64,000 bases of DNA from Pelagibius sp964472095 (GTDB lineage Bacteria > Pseudomonadota > Alphaproteobacteria > Kiloniellales > Kiloniellaceae), in contig CAYYIV010000003.1 in NCBI GenBank assembly GCA_964472095.1, positions 62,001-126,000 of the forward strand, in the 5' to 3' direction. Below, in pieces: positions 8,374 through 16,605 of the stretch (position 1 is its first letter; each line of letters opens with the position of its first letter). The notes beneath the pieces were generated by a model. That model was not told the origin of the DNA. It saw only the letters and a list, made by a program, of their open reading frames with translations, and searched no databases. The position numbers and the translations under genes were made by a program.

Positions 8374-9365
8374 ATGGTGGAGGAGCGGGTCTTCGTCACC
8401 GACCTGCCGCTGGTCTCCGGCCAGATCCTGCCGCAGGCGCGTCTTGCCTATGCCGTCTGGGGAGAGCTGAACGCCGCCGGCGACAATCTGGTGATCTTTC
8501 CCACCCGCTTCGGTGGCACCCACCGCGAGAACGCCTTCATGATCGGTCCGGGCCGCGCGCTCGATCCCGCGCGCTGGTGCATCGTGGTACCGAACATGCT
8601 GGGCAACGGTGTTTCCTCCTCGCCGTCGAACACAGCGCCGCCGCTGGACGGGCTGGGCTTCCCGGCAATCAGCCATGCGGACAACATCGCGCTGCAGCGC
8701 CGTATGTTGGCGGCCGACTTCGCGGCGCCGCCCATCGCGCTCGCCTTCGGCTGGTCGATGGGCGCGCAGCAGGCCTACCGCTGGGCGGCCGAGGAAACCG
8801 ACCGCGTCGCCCGGCTCTTTACCCTCTGCGGTACGGCGCGGACCACGCCGCACAACCGAGTATTCCTGGAGAGTCTGCTGGCGGCGCTGGAGGCGGATCC
8901 GCGCTACGGCAGCGGCGAGGTGCGAGGGGCGGCCTGCGCGCGGTGGGACGGATCTACGCGGGCTGGGCCTACTCGCAGCTCTGGCTGAAGGCGGAGCGTT
9001 TCCAGGACCAGGGCTTCTCCAGCCTCGACGATTGGTTGCGGCGCTATTGGGATGCAATCTACGAGCAGCGCGATCCCGGTAACGTGACGGCGATGGTGCG
9101 GACTTGGATCGGCAACGATGTGGCCGACGGCGGCGACCTGGCGGCGACGCTCGGCAGGATCGAGGCGCGGACCGTCGTCATGACGGCGACCAGCGATCTC
9201 TACTTCACGCCGGCGGACTGCGCGGCAGAGGCCGCCATGATCCGAGGCGCCGACTATCGCGATCTCGAGACGGACTGGGGGCACATGGCCGGCTCCGGAC
9301 AGTCACCGGCCGACACCGGCGTCGTCGATGCCGAATTACGGAGGTTGCTGGAAGCGCCGGCCTAA
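8374..9365 (+). pseudogene. MetX-like alpha/beta hydrolase with a -1 frameshift
   Basis: Two adjoining frames together encode one alpha/beta hydrolase of about 330 residues related to homoserine O-acetyltransferase-like proteins. The first frame (8374-8988) carries LAYAVWGELNAAGDN, the oxyanion/substrate region PTRFGGTHREN and the nucleophile elbow GWSMGAQQAY. The second frame (ending at 9365) carries VGRIYAGWAYSQ, the acid region TATSDLYFTPADC and the histidine motif DWGHMAGSG. Homology switches frame near 8925-8935; one extra G in the run GGGG at 8926-8929 would restore a continuous protein. The gene begins 10 bases after the ligase stop, so it belongs to that transcript. It is either a recent pseudogene or a sequencing error in a G run. 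Confidence 0.8.
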
Positions 9366-9422
9366 AATCGCATGTGAACTTGCGAAGCGCCGCTTCGCTG
9401 CCCTAGGTTAGCGCGCAGCAGC

Positions 9423-10187
9423 GTGAACTCGAGGAACGGGAAATTGGCCAGGAACAGTTCTGCAGGCAGGGTCGTCAAGGGATCCAAGGCGAAAGCCGCC
9501 CAGAAAGGCGCGAAGGCGAAGCTGCCGGAAGTGCCGGGCCTGCAGTACCGCGGCGGCGCCAAGGAAATCCCGCTCACCCTGGCGACCGGCTCGTCCGCGC
9601 CGGGTACCGCGGACAGCCAGTCGATCGAGGAGGCCATAGGCGCCCAGGTGCGTGCGCTGCGCAAGCGCCAGGACATGACGGTGGCGGAACTGGCGGGCCA
9701 GGCCGGGCTCTCCGCCGGGATGCTTTCCAAGGTCGAGAACGGGGCCATCTCGCCGTCGCTGGCCACCCTGCAAAGCCTCGCCGTGGCACTCAACGTGCCG
9801 TTGACGAACTTCTTCTCCGACTTCGAGCAGAAGCACGATGTCACCCATGTAAAGGCGGGCGAGGGACTCACCATCGAGCGCCGCGGCACCAAGTCGGGTC
9901 ACCAGTACCAGCTGCTCGGCCACCCTTTCCCGGGCGACTTCGCCTACGAACCCTACTACATCACTCTGACCAAGGCAGCCGAGGCCTACTCCAACTTCCG
10001 CCATGAGGGCATGGAATTCATCTACATCCTGGAAGGCGAGGTCGGCTACCGCCACGGCAACCAGATCTACCGCCTGAAGCCCGGCGATTCGCTCTTCTTC
10101 AATGCCAATACGGCGCACGGGCCGGAGGAACTGCGCAAGCTGCCGCTGAAGTTCCTCTCGGTGATCGTCTTTCAGCGCGCACGGTGA
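9423..10187 (+). CDS. XRE-family transcriptional regulator with C-terminal cupin domain
   Basis: Regulator of 254 residues. A basic Lys/Ala-rich N-terminus (residues 1-35) precedes an HTH_3 domain at about 77-132 (QVRALRKRQDMTVAELAGQA, then LSAGMLSKVENGAISPSLAT) and a cupin domain at about 155-250 (GMEFIYILEGEVGYRHGNQI, then LKPGDSLFFNANTAHGPEEL). Proteins of this build sense a small ligand in the cupin barrel and often control amine, polyamine or sugar catabolism. It sits between the hydrolase and the glx genes and is the likely regulator of this nitrogen cluster. Start GTG at 9423 is the first available in the frame. The ligand is unknown. Confidence 0.88.
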   Translation: MNSRNGKLARNSSAGRVVKGSKAKAAQKGAKAKLPEVPGLQYRGGAKEIPLTLATGSSAPGTADSQSIEEAIGAQVRALRKRQDMTVAELAGQAGLSAGMLSKVENGAISPSLATLQSLAVALNVPLTNFFSDFEQKHDVTHVKAGEGLTIERRGTKSGHQYQLLGHPFPGDFAYEPYYITLTKAAEAYSNFRHEGMEFIYILEGEVGYRHGNQIYRLKPGDSLFFNANTAHGPEELRKLPLKFLSVIVFQRAR

Positions 10188-10205
10188 GTGGCACCGCACG
10201 AGTTT

Positions 10206-10261
10206 ATCTTAAGGAAAATTAGTTTCTTACAGATTGACAGTGCCGGCGGGCCTGATAAATT
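10206..10261 (+). promoter_or_regulatory. Promoter and candidate operator upstream of the glxBCD-type operon
   Basis: An AT-rich island in the otherwise GC-rich 10188-10309 gap. The sequence 10206-10234 is an imperfect inverted repeat: ATCTTAAGGAAA on the left mirrors GTTTCTTACAGAT on the right around ATTA. It abuts TTGACA at 10234-10239, followed after 16 bases by TAAATT at 10256-10261, a plausible sigma-70 promoter. The preceding gene encodes an XRE-cupin regulator, the obvious candidate to bind the repeat. Confidence 0.5.
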
Positions 10262-10309
10262 CGACCTGCAGCCGCCGCCGGGGCGGCCGACCATCCGTGA
10301 GGCTTCATC

Positions 10310-11209
10310 ATGTGCGGGATCGCCGGGCTCTTCCTGAAGGACGAGAAGCACGCTGCGACGCTCGGAACCCTGCTCTCGGAGATGCTGGCGGTGCTGTCCG
10401 ACCGCGGGCCCGACAGCGCCGGCTTCGCCGTCTACGGCAAGCCGCTGGCCGGCCGGGTGAAGCTCACCCTGCGCGCGCCGAGCGAGGGCTTCGATTTCGC
10501 GGCCCTGGCCGAGAGGTTGGCGGCGCAGTTGCGGGGTGAGGTCGATCTGCAGGTCCGTTCGACCCATGCCATCCTTACGCTGCCGCAGGACGAGCGCGCC
10601 AGGGCCGAGGCCTGGCTGCGAGCCGAGGCGCCGGCGGTCAGCCTCTTCGCCGCCGGGCGGGCCATGGAGGTCTACAAGGAGGTCGGCCTGCCGCGTGACG
10701 TCGCCGCGCGCTTCGATCTGCCGGCCATGACCGGCAGCCACGCCGTCGGCCACACCCGCATGGCTACCGAATCAGCCGTCACCACTGCCGGCGCGCATCC
10801 CTTCTCGACCGGGCCCGACCAATGCCTGGTGCACAACGGCTCTCTGTCCAACCACTGTGGGATCCGGCGCAACCTGGCGCGCGAGGGTTTCACGGTCGAG
10901 ACGGAGAACGATTCGGAAGTGGCCGCCACCTACCTGACCTGGCAGATGGGCCGTGGCATGAACCTCGGCGAGGCGCTGGAAGCCTCGCTGAAGGATCTCG
11001 ACGGCTTCTACACCTTCGTGGTCGGCACCGAGCGCGGTTTCGGCGTGCTGCGCGATCCCATCGCCTGCAAGCCGGCGGTACTGGCGGAGACCGACGACTA
11101 CGTCGCCTTCGGGTCCGAGTACCGCGCGCTGGCCGGCCTGCCGGGCATCGAGGCGGCCAGGGTGTGGGAGCCGGAGCCGGCCACGGTCTATTTCTGGGAA
11201 CGCGCCTGA
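10310..11209 (+). CDS. glxB: Class II glutamine amidotransferase subunit (GlxB/MgsA type)
   Basis: Protein of 299 residues equivalent to the N-terminal amidotransferase domain of glutamate synthase. The catalytic nucleophile is Cys2 after Met removal (MCGIAGLF). Other class II features are RGPDSAGFAVYG, the glutamine-binding region GHTRMATESAV, and HNGSLSNHCGIRR with NDSEVAATYLTWQM. It starts a three-gene set whose products correspond to the amidotransferase, GXGXG and FMN domains of GltB, known as GlxBCD in rhizobia and MgsABC (N-methylglutamate synthase) in methylotrophs. Its stop overlaps the next start by one base. Which reaction the complex performs, glutamate formation or methylamine transfer, is not decidable from sequence. 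Confidence 0.88.
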   Translation: MCGIAGLFLKDEKHAATLGTLLSEMLAVLSDRGPDSAGFAVYGKPLAGRVKLTLRAPSEGFDFAALAERLAAQLRGEVDLQVRSTHAILTLPQDERARAEAWLRAEAPAVSLFAAGRAMEVYKEVGLPRDVAARFDLPAMTGSHAVGHTRMATESAVTTAGAHPFSTGPDQCLVHNGSLSNHCGIRRNLAREGFTVETENDSEVAATYLTWQMGRGMNLGEALEASLKDLDGFYTFVVGTERGFGVLRDPIACKPAVLAETDDYVAFGSEYRALAGLPGIEAARVWEPEPATVYFWERA

Positions 11210-11898
11210 TGAGCCTGGTCGACCTCGCGGCCACGCCGTTGCGCGAGCTGAACGCGGCGCTGCACGCCCTGCCGCCGGACACCAACGACACGCAGTGGAC
11301 GATCCGCAATCCGCGCGGCCAGCACGCCATCGCCGTCGGCATCGACGCGCCCATCGCGGTCGAGATCGAGGGCCACGTCGGCTACTACTGCGCCGGCATG
11401 AACCAGCAGGCCAGCGTCACCATCCGCGGCAACGCCGGCGTCGGCCTCGCCGAGAACATGATGTCCGGCGAGGTGCGGGTGACCGGCGACGCCAGCCAGG
11501 CGGCGGGGGCGACGGCGCACGGCGGCACCCTGGTCATCGGCGGCAATGCCAGCGCGCGCTGCGGCATCTCGTTGAAGGGGGCCGATATCATCGTCCAGGG
11601 CAATGTCGGTCACATGAGCGCCTTTATGGCGCAGGCCGGCAACCTGGTGGTGCTCGGCGATGCCGGCGAGGCGCTGGGCGATTCGATCTACGAGGCCTGT
11701 CTCTACGTGCGCGGCAAGGTGGCGAGCCTCGGCGCCGACTGCATCGAGAAGGAGATGACCGAGGATCACAAGGCAAAGTTGGCGGCGTTGCTCGCCAGGG
11801 CCGGGATGAACGGCGCCGTCGACGCCGGAGCCTTCCGCCGCTACGGCTCCGCGCGCCAGCTCTATCACTTCAAGGTCGACAACGTGAGCGCCTACTGA
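11209..11898 (+). CDS. glxC: GltB C-terminal GXGXG-domain subunit (GlxC/MgsB type)
   Basis: Protein of 229 residues matching the C-terminal beta-helix (GXGXG) domain of the glutamate synthase large subunit. The helix repeats show as regularly spaced Gly motifs: GHVGYYCAGMNQQASVTIRG, GEVRVTGDASQAAGA, GGTLVIGGNASARCG, GADIIVQGNVGHMSAFM, GNLVVLGDAGEALGDSI. This domain holds the amidotransferase and FMN modules together. ATG overlaps the stop of glxB by one base and its own stop overlaps the glxD start by one base, so the three are translationally coupled and likely made in equal amounts. Confidence 0.88.
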   Translation: MSLVDLAATPLRELNAALHALPPDTNDTQWTIRNPRGQHAIAVGIDAPIAVEIEGHVGYYCAGMNQQASVTIRGNAGVGLAENMMSGEVRVTGDASQAAGATAHGGTLVIGGNASARCGISLKGADIIVQGNVGHMSAFMAQAGNLVVLGDAGEALGDSIYEACLYVRGKVASLGADCIEKEMTEDHKAKLAALLARAGMNGAVDAGAFRRYGSARQLYHFKVDNVSAY

Positions 11899-13250
11899 TG
11901 GACAAGCTGCCGAAAGGTCAGGTGCCGCGTCCCGCACCGGCCACCACACCGCGCAAGTCGGCGACCTTCGACGACTACAGCCTCTCGGAGATCCGCCGCG
12001 CCGCGGCGACCGGCCTCTACGACATCCGTGGCGGCGGCGCCAAGCGGCGGGTGCCGCACTTCGACGACCTGCTGTTCCTCGGCGCCTCGATCTCGCGCTA
12101 CCCCCTGGAGGGCTACCGCGAGAAGTGCGCCACCAACGTGACCCTCGGCACGCGCTTCGCCACGAAGCCGATCGAGCTGGCCATCCCGATCACCATCGCC
12201 GGCATGAGCTTCGGCTCGCTCTCCGCCCAGGCGAAGGAGGCGCTGGGCCGCGGCGCCTCGGCCATGGGCACCTCGACGACTACCGGCGACGGCGGCATGA
12301 CGCAGGAGGAGCGCGGTCATTCCGACCTCCTGGTCTATCAGTTGCTGCCCTCGCGCTACGGCATGAACCCCAAGGATCTGCGCAAGGCGGATGCCATCGA
12401 GGTGGTGGTGGGGCAGGGCGCCAAGCCGGGCGGCGGCGGCATGCTGCTGGGCCAGAAAATCTCCGCGCGCGTCGCCGAGATGCGCACCCTGCCGGAGGGC
12501 ATCGACCAGCGCTCGGCCTGTCGTCATCCAGACTGGACCGGGCCGGACGATCTGGAGATCAAGATCCACGAGCTGCGCGAGCTGACCGACTGGGAGAAGC
12601 CGATCTACATCAAAGTCGGTGCCAGCCGGCCCTACTACGACACCGCGCTGGCGGTGAAGGCGGGTGCCGACGTGGTGGTGCTCGACGGCATGCAGGGCGG
12701 CACCGCGGCGACCCAGGAGGTCTTCATCGAGAACGTCGGCATTCCGATCCTGGCGGCGATCCGACCGGCGGTGCAGGCGCTGCAGGACCTCGGCATGCAC
12801 CGCAAGGTGCAACTGGTGGTCTCCGGCGGAATCCGCAACGGCGCTGACGTGGCCAAGGCTTTGGCGCTGGGTGCCGACGCGGTCTCCATCGGCACGGCGG
12901 CGCTGGCCGCCCTCGGTGACAACGATCCCGCGCTGGAGGCCGACTACCAGGCGCTCGGCACCACATCGGGCGCCTACGACGACTGGCACGAGGGCCGCGA
13001 TCCCGCCGGCATCACCACCCAGGACCCAACTCTGGCCGTGCGGCTCGATCCTATCGCCGCGGGCCGGCGCCTAGCGAACTACCTCGCGGTACTGACCCTG
13101 GAAGCGCAGACCATCGCGCGCGCCTGCGGCAAGTCGCACGTTTTGAATCTCGAACCGGAGGATCTGGTCGCCCTGACGGTGGAAGCCGCGGCCATGGCCT
13201 GGGTGCCGCTCGCCGGCACCCAGTGGATCCCCGGCGGCAACGGCTTCTGA
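11898..13250 (+). CDS. glxD: FMN-binding glutamate synthase-like subunit (GlxD/MgsC type)
   Basis: Protein of 450 residues equivalent to the FMN/3Fe-4S synthase domain of glutamate synthase (TIM barrel). Signatures are ITIAGMSFGSLSAQAKEALG, STTTGDGGMTQEER, the glutamate synthase motif GQGAKPGGGGMLLGQKIS, KVGASRPYYDTALAVKAGAD, DGMQGGTAATQEVFIEN and the phosphate-binding VVSGGIRNGADVAKALALGA. It completes the three-subunit set with the two preceding genes. In methylotrophs such a complex makes N-methylglutamate; in rhizobia GlxBCD has no settled role. A 143-base gap with a palindromic repeat separates it from the ligase at 13394. Confidence 0.9.
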   Translation: MDKLPKGQVPRPAPATTPRKSATFDDYSLSEIRRAAATGLYDIRGGGAKRRVPHFDDLLFLGASISRYPLEGYREKCATNVTLGTRFATKPIELAIPITIAGMSFGSLSAQAKEALGRGASAMGTSTTTGDGGMTQEERGHSDLLVYQLLPSRYGMNPKDLRKADAIEVVVGQGAKPGGGGMLLGQKISARVAEMRTLPEGIDQRSACRHPDWTGPDDLEIKIHELRELTDWEKPIYIKVGASRPYYDTALAVKAGADVVVLDGMQGGTAATQEVFIENVGIPILAAIRPAVQALQDLGMHRKVQLVVSGGIRNGADVAKALALGADAVSIGTAALAALGDNDPALEADYQALGTTSGAYDDWHEGRDPAGITTQDPTLAVRLDPIAAGRRLANYLAVLTLEAQTIARACGKSHVLNLEPEDLVALTVEAAAMAWVPLAGTQWIPGGNGF

Positions 13251-13257
13251 AGGGGGC

Positions 13258-13361
13258 ATCCTTCGAGACGGCGCTTCGCGCCTCCTGAGGATGAGGTCGA
13301 GTTGTGGATGTCTTGCCTCATCCTGAGGAGCGCTCGTCAGAGCGCGTCTCGAAGGACGAGG
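13258..13361. repeat. Inverted pair of REP-like palindromic elements
   Basis: Two copies of a repetitive extragenic palindrome lie head to head between glxD and the glnT-like gene. The left copy occupies about 13258-13296 (starts CATCCTTCGAGACG, ends CTGAGGATGAGG). The right copy at about 13316-13361 reads CCTCATCCTGAGGAGCGC, then an inner dyad, then GCGTCTCGAAGGACGAGG. The CTTCGAGACG/CTCAGGATGAGG core is a dispersed element I know from many alphaproteobacterial genomes. The pair can fold into a long cruciform or mRNA hairpin and could attenuate read-through. Confidence 0.85.
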
Positions 13362-13393
13362 CAAGACCGCAGTCAAGAACAGGGCAGGGGCAG

Positions 13394-14701
13394 ATGGCAG
13401 TCAATCTTGCGAAGGTCGCCAAGGACCGGGGCATCAAGTACTTTCTGATTTCCTTCGTCGATCTCTTCGGCATCATGCGGGCGAAGCTGGTGCCCGCCGC
13501 GGCGATCGCGGAGATGGCGAAGAACGGGGCGGGCTTCGCCGGCTTCGCCACCTGGCTCGACATGACACCGGCCGATTCCGATATGTTCGCTTTGCCGGAC
13601 CCGGACAGCCTGATCCAGCTGCCCTGGAAGCCCGAGGTCGGTTGGCTGGCCGCCGATCCCTGGATGGACGGCGCCGAGGTCGCTCACGCGCCACGCAACG
13701 CGCTGCGCCGGGTCGCCAAGCAGGCGGCTGCCAAGGGCTATGAGATGAAGACCGGCGTGGAGTGCGAGTACTTCCTCATCCAGCCCGACGCCGGCGGCAT
13801 CGCCGATGCGGCCGACACCCAGGTGAAACCCTGCTACGACCAGCAGGCCCTGATGCGGCGCTACGACCTGGTGACAGAGATCTGCGACTGCATGCTGGCG
13901 CTCGGCTGGGGTCCCTACCAGAACGACCACGAGGACGCCAACGGCCAGTTCGAGATGAACTGGCACTACGACAGCGCGCTGAAGACCGCCGATCGGCAGG
14001 CCTTCTTCAAGTACATGGTGAAGGCGCTGGCCGAGAAGCACGGCCTGCGCGCCACCTTCATGCCGAAGCCCTTCGCCGAGCTGACCGGCAACGGCTGCCA
14101 CATGCACGTCTCGCTGTGGTCGTCGAAGGACGGCCGCAACCTCTTCGAGGACAAGAAGGACTCGCAAGGGCTCTCGAAGCTCGGCTACCAGTTCATCGCC
14201 GGCGTCATGCACTCGGCGGAGGCGCTCTGCGCCATCACCAACCCGACGGTGAACTCCTACAAGCGCATCAACGCGCCGGTGACCACCTCCGGCGCCACCT
14301 GGTCGCCCAACACGGTGACCTACAGCGGCAACAACCGCACCCACATGATCCGCATCCCCGACGCGGGGCGTTTCGAGTTCCGCCTCGCCGACGGCGCCGC
14401 CAATCCCTACCTCATGCCGGCCGCCGTCCTCGCCGCCGGCCTGGAGGGCATCGCCGGCAAGCGCGATCCCGGCAAGCGCCTCGACATCAACATGTACACC
14501 GAGGGCCACAAGGCCAAGGGCGCCAAGCGCCTGCCGCTCAATCTTCTCGATGCCTTGCGGGCACTCGAGAGTTCCAAAGTACTCGGCGCGGCGCTGGGTG
14601 ACGAGCTGATCGCCGCCTTCACCAAGCTGAAGCACGGCGAATGGACCGACTACAGCCGCCACCTCACCGATTGGGAAAGGCAGCACACGCTGGACTGCTG
14701 A
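13394..14701 (+). CDS. GlnT-type glutamine synthetase / gamma-glutamylmethylamide synthetase
   Basis: Glutamine-synthetase-family ligase of 435 residues, close to rhizobial GlnT and methylotroph GmaS by motif order. Visible are GIKYFLISFVDLFGIMRAKL near the N-terminus, TGVECEYFLI (metal site), NDHEDANGQFEMNWHYD, MPKPFAELTGNGCHMHVSLW, and SGNNRTHMIRIPDAGRFEFR with ADGAANPYLMPAAVLAAGLE. The family includes enzymes that join glutamate to ammonia or methylamine. Located after glxBCD-type genes, it fits gmaS of the N-methylglutamate pathway, or glnT of the rhizobial glx-glnT arrangement. ATG at 13394 follows AGGGG; an upstream in-frame start would read into the repeat element. Paralogue of the gene at 7008. 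Confidence 0.85.
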   Translation: MAVNLAKVAKDRGIKYFLISFVDLFGIMRAKLVPAAAIAEMAKNGAGFAGFATWLDMTPADSDMFALPDPDSLIQLPWKPEVGWLAADPWMDGAEVAHAPRNALRRVAKQAAAKGYEMKTGVECEYFLIQPDAGGIADAADTQVKPCYDQQALMRRYDLVTEICDCMLALGWGPYQNDHEDANGQFEMNWHYDSALKTADRQAFFKYMVKALAEKHGLRATFMPKPFAELTGNGCHMHVSLWSSKDGRNLFEDKKDSQGLSKLGYQFIAGVMHSAEALCAITNPTVNSYKRINAPVTTSGATWSPNTVTYSGNNRTHMIRIPDAGRFEFRLADGAANPYLMPAAVLAAGLEGIAGKRDPGKRLDINMYTEGHKAKGAKRLPLNLLDALRALESSKVLGAALGDELIAAFTKLKHGEWTDYSRHLTDWERQHTLDC

Positions 14702-14986
14702 GGGGGCGAGGGTGCCATCCGCTCACAAGGTGAGAAAGCGGCCTATGGTTGGGGCAGCTCCTGGGGTGATGTCTCAATTCACATGAGGAGCGGACCTCGC
14801 CAAGCGCTGCTTCCAGGTCGCAGGTTGACCCCGAGCAGTCATTCGGCAAGCTCCCGGTCGCACCGATCGATCCTACGGGCGAGCCGGTGTATGACTGCCG
14901 ACTGGTGTGCTCCCTGAGTGCGAAAGCGACAGAGATCGCATCTCAGCCTCTCAGGACGCGAGTCGATTGGCTACAGTTTGAGCCTC
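14702..14986. other. Non-coding gap between the convergent glnT-like and AraC genes
   Basis: 285 bases lying between two genes that point toward each other. Short frames occur on both strands but none has a ribosome site or recognisable protein. No clear terminator hairpin with a T run is seen. It may be degraded sequence at the junction of the nitrogen block and the AraC/IorAB block. Confidence 0.4.
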
Positions 14987-15916
14987 TTAGCCCGCAGGAA
15001 CTTGTGTCAGGTTCCTAATGTCGCGCATTGGAGGGGCGCCGAACAGGCGGCTGTACTCCCGACTGAACTGGGAGGGGCTGTCATAGCCGACTTCGAATGC
15101 GGCCGTCGAAGCATCCAAGTGTTCCGTCAACATCAGCCGCCGCGCTTCGTTCAACCGCATCCTTTTCTGGAACTGAAGCGGGCTCATGGCGGTCATGCAG
15201 CGGAAGTGATTATGGAACGCCGAGGTGCTCAACCCCACCCTGCTTGCCAAGTCTTCGATCCGCAACGGGTTGTCGAAGTTTTCCTTGAGCCAGTCGATCG
15301 CGCGGGCGATCTGATAGCTTCGGTTGTCGACGGAGATGATCTGCCTCAGGCGCGCGCCCTGTTCACCCACAAGCAGACGATAGAAGATTTCCTGCTTTAT
15401 CAGAGGGGCCAGAGCGCCAATGTCTCCCGGACACCCGAGAAGATCGATCAGCCGCTGGAAGGCGTCCAGCAGCGGCGGCGAGACCGCGCTGACGGCCATG
15501 CCACGACGTTCCCGAACAGGGCGGATCGACGGCATGTTGTTGACAAGCATGAGCTGGGCGATCGTTCGAAGGTCGAGCTCCAATGTCAATCCCAGGTAAG
15601 GCTTATCGCTGCTTGCCTCGATAATCTGAGCTACCACAGGGAGGTCGACGGACGTGATGAGGAAGCTGTGTGCGTCATAAACGTAGTGTTCCTCCCCAAG
15701 AAACACGCGTTTGCGCCCTTGCCCGATCAGGCAGATGCTGGGACCGAGCATGTAGCTCGTCGGCTCGGTCGGCGTTTCCCAGCGATGGAGGGTCAGCCCC
15801 GGGATCTGAGTCTCGCGAGTGTTCTCACCTGCGGCCCATTGGGCAATCCTACCGGCCAAGTCCACACGCCCATCGTTCGGCGGGCCTGACCCCTTTTTTG
15901 TGGTTGCGCCACCCAT
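14987..15916 (-). CDS. AraC-family transcriptional regulator
   Basis: Regulator of 309 residues. The N-terminal AraC_N-type sensory domain spans about residues 25-190 (GPSICLIGQGRKRVFLGEEH, then SVDLPVVAQIIEAS). The C-terminal double HTH spans about 205-300 (IARAIDWLKENFDNPLRIED, SRVGLSTSAFHNHFR, MSPLQFQKRMRLNEARR, VGYDSPSQFSREYSRLFG). It is divergent from the IorAB-like pair with 236 bases between them. This subfamily is commonly found beside alcohol, aldehyde or molybdenum oxidoreductases and responds to their substrates. It most likely activates the divergent operon. Confidence 0.9.
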   Translation of the reverse strand: MGGATTKKGSGPPNDGRVDLAGRIAQWAAGENTRETQIPGLTLHRWETPTEPTSYMLGPSICLIGQGRKRVFLGEEHYVYDAHSFLITSVDLPVVAQIIEASSDKPYLGLTLELDLRTIAQLMLVNNMPSIRPVRERRGMAVSAVSPPLLDAFQRLIDLLGCPGDIGALAPLIKQEIFYRLLVGEQGARLRQIISVDNRSYQIARAIDWLKENFDNPLRIEDLASRVGLSTSAFHNHFRCMTAMSPLQFQKRMRLNEARRLMLTEHLDASTAAFEVGYDSPSQFSREYSRLFGAPPMRDIRNLTQVPAG

Positions 15917-16152
15917 ATTCGCTGAATTTCCCGGTTTCTCAAGGCTGTCGCCGTCTTTTCAAGGCGGGCAAGATTATCACCGCTACGACTGAGGCGGCAA
16001 CAGCTCTCCATAGAGGAGTAGGATTAGGCAAAAATCCGAAAGGATCGGTCTACCTGATCCCAGCGGTGAGTCCGTACCATGATTCATGTGCGGAGCGGTC
16101 GACTGACCAGGCTCACAACAAAGGCACAGGGTCAAAGCTCAAGGAGCAAGAT
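15917..16152 (+). promoter_or_regulatory. Divergent promoter region between AraC gene and iorA-like gene
   Basis: 236-base intergenic region with no gene. It contains two direct TCAAGGC-type repeats (near 15938 and 15958), the kind of half-site repeat AraC proteins bind, and AAGGAG at 16141 as ribosome site for the next gene. No confident -35/-10 pair was identified. Confidence 0.35.
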
Positions 16153-16605
16153 GTGACGAACTTTACCATCAACGGCAATCCGCATAGCTTTGAAGGCGAC
16201 CCGGAAACGCCGCTTCTTTGGTATCTTCGGGACATCGCAGGCCTGCTCGGCACCAAATTTGGCTGCGGCCAAGCCCTCTGTGGCGCCTGCACGGTGCACC
16301 TGGAGGGCACCGCCGTCCGCTCCTGCCAGACCCTGATGACGGACATCGACGGCCAGGCAGTCACCACCATCGAGGGATTGTCGCCGGACGGCGCGCATCC
16401 GGTTCAGGCCGCTTGGCGGGAGCTGAACGTCGCCCAGTGCGGCTACTGTCAGGGCGGCCAAATCATGCAGGCCGCCTCGCTGCTGCGGGACATCCCGAAC
16501 CCGACCGACGAAGACATCGACGCCGCGATGAGCGGGAACATCTGCCGCTGTGGCACCTACCCGCGCATCCGCGCGGCGATCAAGCTTGCCGCCGAGAGGT
16601 CGTGA
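16153..16605 (+). CDS. 2Fe-2S small subunit of a molybdenum hydroxylase (IorA-like)
   Basis: Protein of 150 residues with the two [2Fe-2S] domains of xanthine-oxidase-family small subunits. The plant-type ferredoxin cluster is GCGQALCGACTVHLEG with a distal Cys in AVRSC. The C-terminal helical domain has CGYCQGGQ and NICRCGTY. It passes electrons from the molybdopterin subunit encoded next to it. Start GTG at 16153 has AAGGAG at 16141-16146. The stop overlaps the ATG of the large subunit by one base. There is no FAD subunit gene, as in isoquinoline 1-oxidoreductase and related periplasmic enzymes. Confidence 0.9.
   Translation: MTNFTINGNPHSFEGDPETPLLWYLRDIAGLLGTKFGCGQALCGACTVHLEGTAVRSCQTLMTDIDGQAVTTIEGLSPDGAHPVQAAWRELNVAQCGYCQGGQIMQAASLLRDIPNPTDEDIDAAMSGNICRCGTYPRIRAAIKLAAERS

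Noticed and set aside
13373..14686. 437-codon minus-strand frame opposite the glnT-like gene
   Set aside because: Shadow of a strongly conserved plus-strand gene; the product is low-complexity and unrecognisable.
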